A stretch of DNA of 64,000 bases from Pseudoalteromonas prydzensis (GTDB lineage Bacteria > Pseudomonadota > Gammaproteobacteria > Enterobacterales > Alteromonadaceae), in contig NZ_BDDT01000003.1 in NCBI RefSeq assembly GCF_001661495.1, positions 310,001 through 374,000 of the forward strand. Direction: 5' to 3'. The notes under the pieces are model-generated. The model saw nothing but the letters and a program-made list of their open reading frames with translations, was not told the origin of the DNA and made no database searches. Every line of letters begins with the position of its first letter. Positions within the stretch are counted from its first letter, which is position 1. Shown piece by piece: positions 63,033 to 64,000 of this stretch. The translations under genes and the position numbers were made by a program.

Positions 63033-64000
63033 ATGCTATTTCAAAAACGTCAAAACGATAACGAAGGTGTGTTCATAAGCACAGTCGGCAGTCACTTCAC
63101 ATTATTAAAAGCGGCACCTATTACGCGCGTTAGTCTGTTTAAAAGCGGCAGTAAAGTATTTGAATCAATTATGTGGCAGGGCATGTCACTAAAAAATATT
63201 CCGTTTGATAATATTTATATTAGCTCTGATGTTATCCAGGATATTACTGTCTGGGCTGGTCAGCAGCCAATTGATGTTCAAGAACCCAGTATTAGGCAGC
63301 AAACGATACGTGCTGATCAGGTGTTTATTAGTAATGGCATCAATACACTTTTAGAGAATGATCCAGCGCGAGTGATCGCCCGTGTTGAATGTGATAAGGA
63401 TATTTGGATTGGTGGTGAAAACATGGCCGTTGTACTCGGTACACCGCAAAATGCCCGTAGATATAAAGCGGGCCAAGAGTTTGAAATACACGCTTATGGG
63501 CATGTGAATTGTTATATCTCAGATACAGCACAGGCAGTGTTGTTTGATAATGATGGCAGTGTGAGCAATGTCGCTGTTCCCTGGGAATACGGAACGGTAA
63601 GAACGCGAACTGAATTAGAAAACTTGGGCGTACCTTACTTTGATATAGAAATTCCCGCTCGTATGGCTGGTGTGCCTTTTAAATTAAAGGTCTTACTTCA
63701 ATTTGATCAAGGAGTGTCTGCACATGGCTCGAAATTATTTATTACCCAAGGCGACCCAACGACAGAAGCACTTGATAACACAGGGTTCGTTTCGGGTGGT
63801 ATAACCCCAGGGACTTATGAATATGAAGGTAATCAACACTTGCAATGGCCTAACGGTCTCAGTGTCGGCGTGCATCGTGTATTTATGGTAGATGAAACCA
63901 CGGGAGCTGGTTATACAGCAGGTGATACTGTGGGTACTCGTTTCCTTAAGGTTTGGACTGAAAACAATGTGTTTGCTTTAGCGGGTACATGTCAAGTCAT
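63033..64000 (+). CDS. Probable receptor-binding spike (partial, cut by window edge)
   Basis: At least 322 codons without stop, from the ATG directly after the previous stop. No transmembrane segment. The protein is beta-rich: NEGVFISTVGSHFTLLKAAPIT, GENMAVVLGTPQNARRYKAG, then GSKLFITQGDPTTEALDN and a C-terminal domain with TPGTYEYEGNQHLQWPNG and ETTGAGYTAGDTVGTRFLKVW. The size, beta content and position after the membrane proteins suit the spike of a corticovirus (PM2 P1 has about 335 residues). The last part looks like a receptor-binding domain. Inference only. Confidence 0.55.
   Translation, partial: MLFQKRQNDNEGVFISTVGSHFTLLKAAPITRVSLFKSGSKVFESIMWQGMSLKNIPFDNIYISSDVIQDITVWAGQQPIDVQEPSIRQQTIRADQVFISNGINTLLENDPARVIARVECDKDIWIGGENMAVVLGTPQNARRYKAGQEFEIHAYGHVNCYISDTAQAVLFDNDGSVSNVAVPWEYGTVRTRTELENLGVPYFDIEIPARMAGVPFKLKVLLQFDQGVSAHGSKLFITQGDPTTEALDNTGFVSGGITPGTYEYEGNQHLQWPNGLSVGVHRVFMVDETTGAGYTAGDTVGTRFLKVWTENNVFALAGTCQV

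Noticed and set aside
1-64000. tRNA, rRNA or CRISPR arrays
   Set aside because: I saw no cloverleaf-like sequence with a TTC-type T arm, no rRNA signature, and no regularly spaced direct repeats of CRISPR length anywhere in the window.

Overview
The window reads as a chromosome segment of a marine gammaproteobacterium of the Alteromonadales, most likely Pseudoalteromonas. The grounds are the gene content and order (liu and valine-degradation clusters back to back, bio cluster, MiaE, rhombosortase, AT-rich intergenic DNA) and a PM2-like prophage at the right end, a virus family known from Pseudoalteromonas. This identification is by recognition, not by a search.

Layout. 1-13.6 kb is branched-chain amino acid catabolism. 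The leftward operon liuR-liuA-liuB-liuC-liuD covers leucine (liuD runs off the left edge). The divergent rightward run covers a thiolase, methylmalonate-semialdehyde dehydrogenase, acyl-CoA dehydrogenase, enoyl-CoA hydratase, 3-hydroxyisobutyryl-CoA hydrolase, 3-hydroxyisobutyrate dehydrogenase and an SDR dehydrogenase, for valine and isoleucine. LiuR-like palindromes lie between the two. 13.6-19.6 kb is patchy accessory DNA: a Gly-tailed hypothetical, a PstS-like protein, a DUF4265 protein, a REP-associated (RAYT) transposase with flanking inverted GGACAGGCA motifs, and a frameshifted AAA ATPase. 19.6-30.2 kb is housekeeping: a chemoreceptor, asnS, a P-loop kinase, bioA/bioBFCD, htpX and gloA.

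30.2-36.4 kb is a second accessory island of small, mostly unrelated genes. Two gene units have matched integron-type core sites, and one is followed by a convincing attC-like folded site. The island also holds a YefM/YoeB toxin-antitoxin pair, two decayed copies of an unknown repeated coding element (a third lies at 15.7 kb), and truncated esterase and TetR genes. It may be a small integrase-less cassette cluster.

36.5-56.0 kb is core again: porin, YbiT-type ABC-F, purEK, YeiH, a secreted endo/exonuclease-phosphatase, an S9 peptidase lipoprotein, rhombosortase, gamma-glutamyltransferase, malic enzyme, SIMPL, DUF2254, MAPEG, a solute-binding-like protein, a sulfotransferase-like protein and MiaE.

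From about 56.2 kb to the right edge lies the most interesting part: a tailless dsDNA phage prophage related to corticovirus PM2. It has a leftward repressor-like gene, a divergent promoter with a candidate operator, and a 950-base gene-free region with a DnaA box and repeats (candidate origin). A tight, translationally coupled operon follows: zinc-ribbon regulator, P9-like packaging ATPase, small membrane proteins, P2-like double-jelly-roll major capsid protein, several C-terminally anchored membrane proteins (one with an 11-residue coiled-coil repeat), and a probable spike gene cut by the window edge. The replication, lysis and right-boundary parts are not visible.
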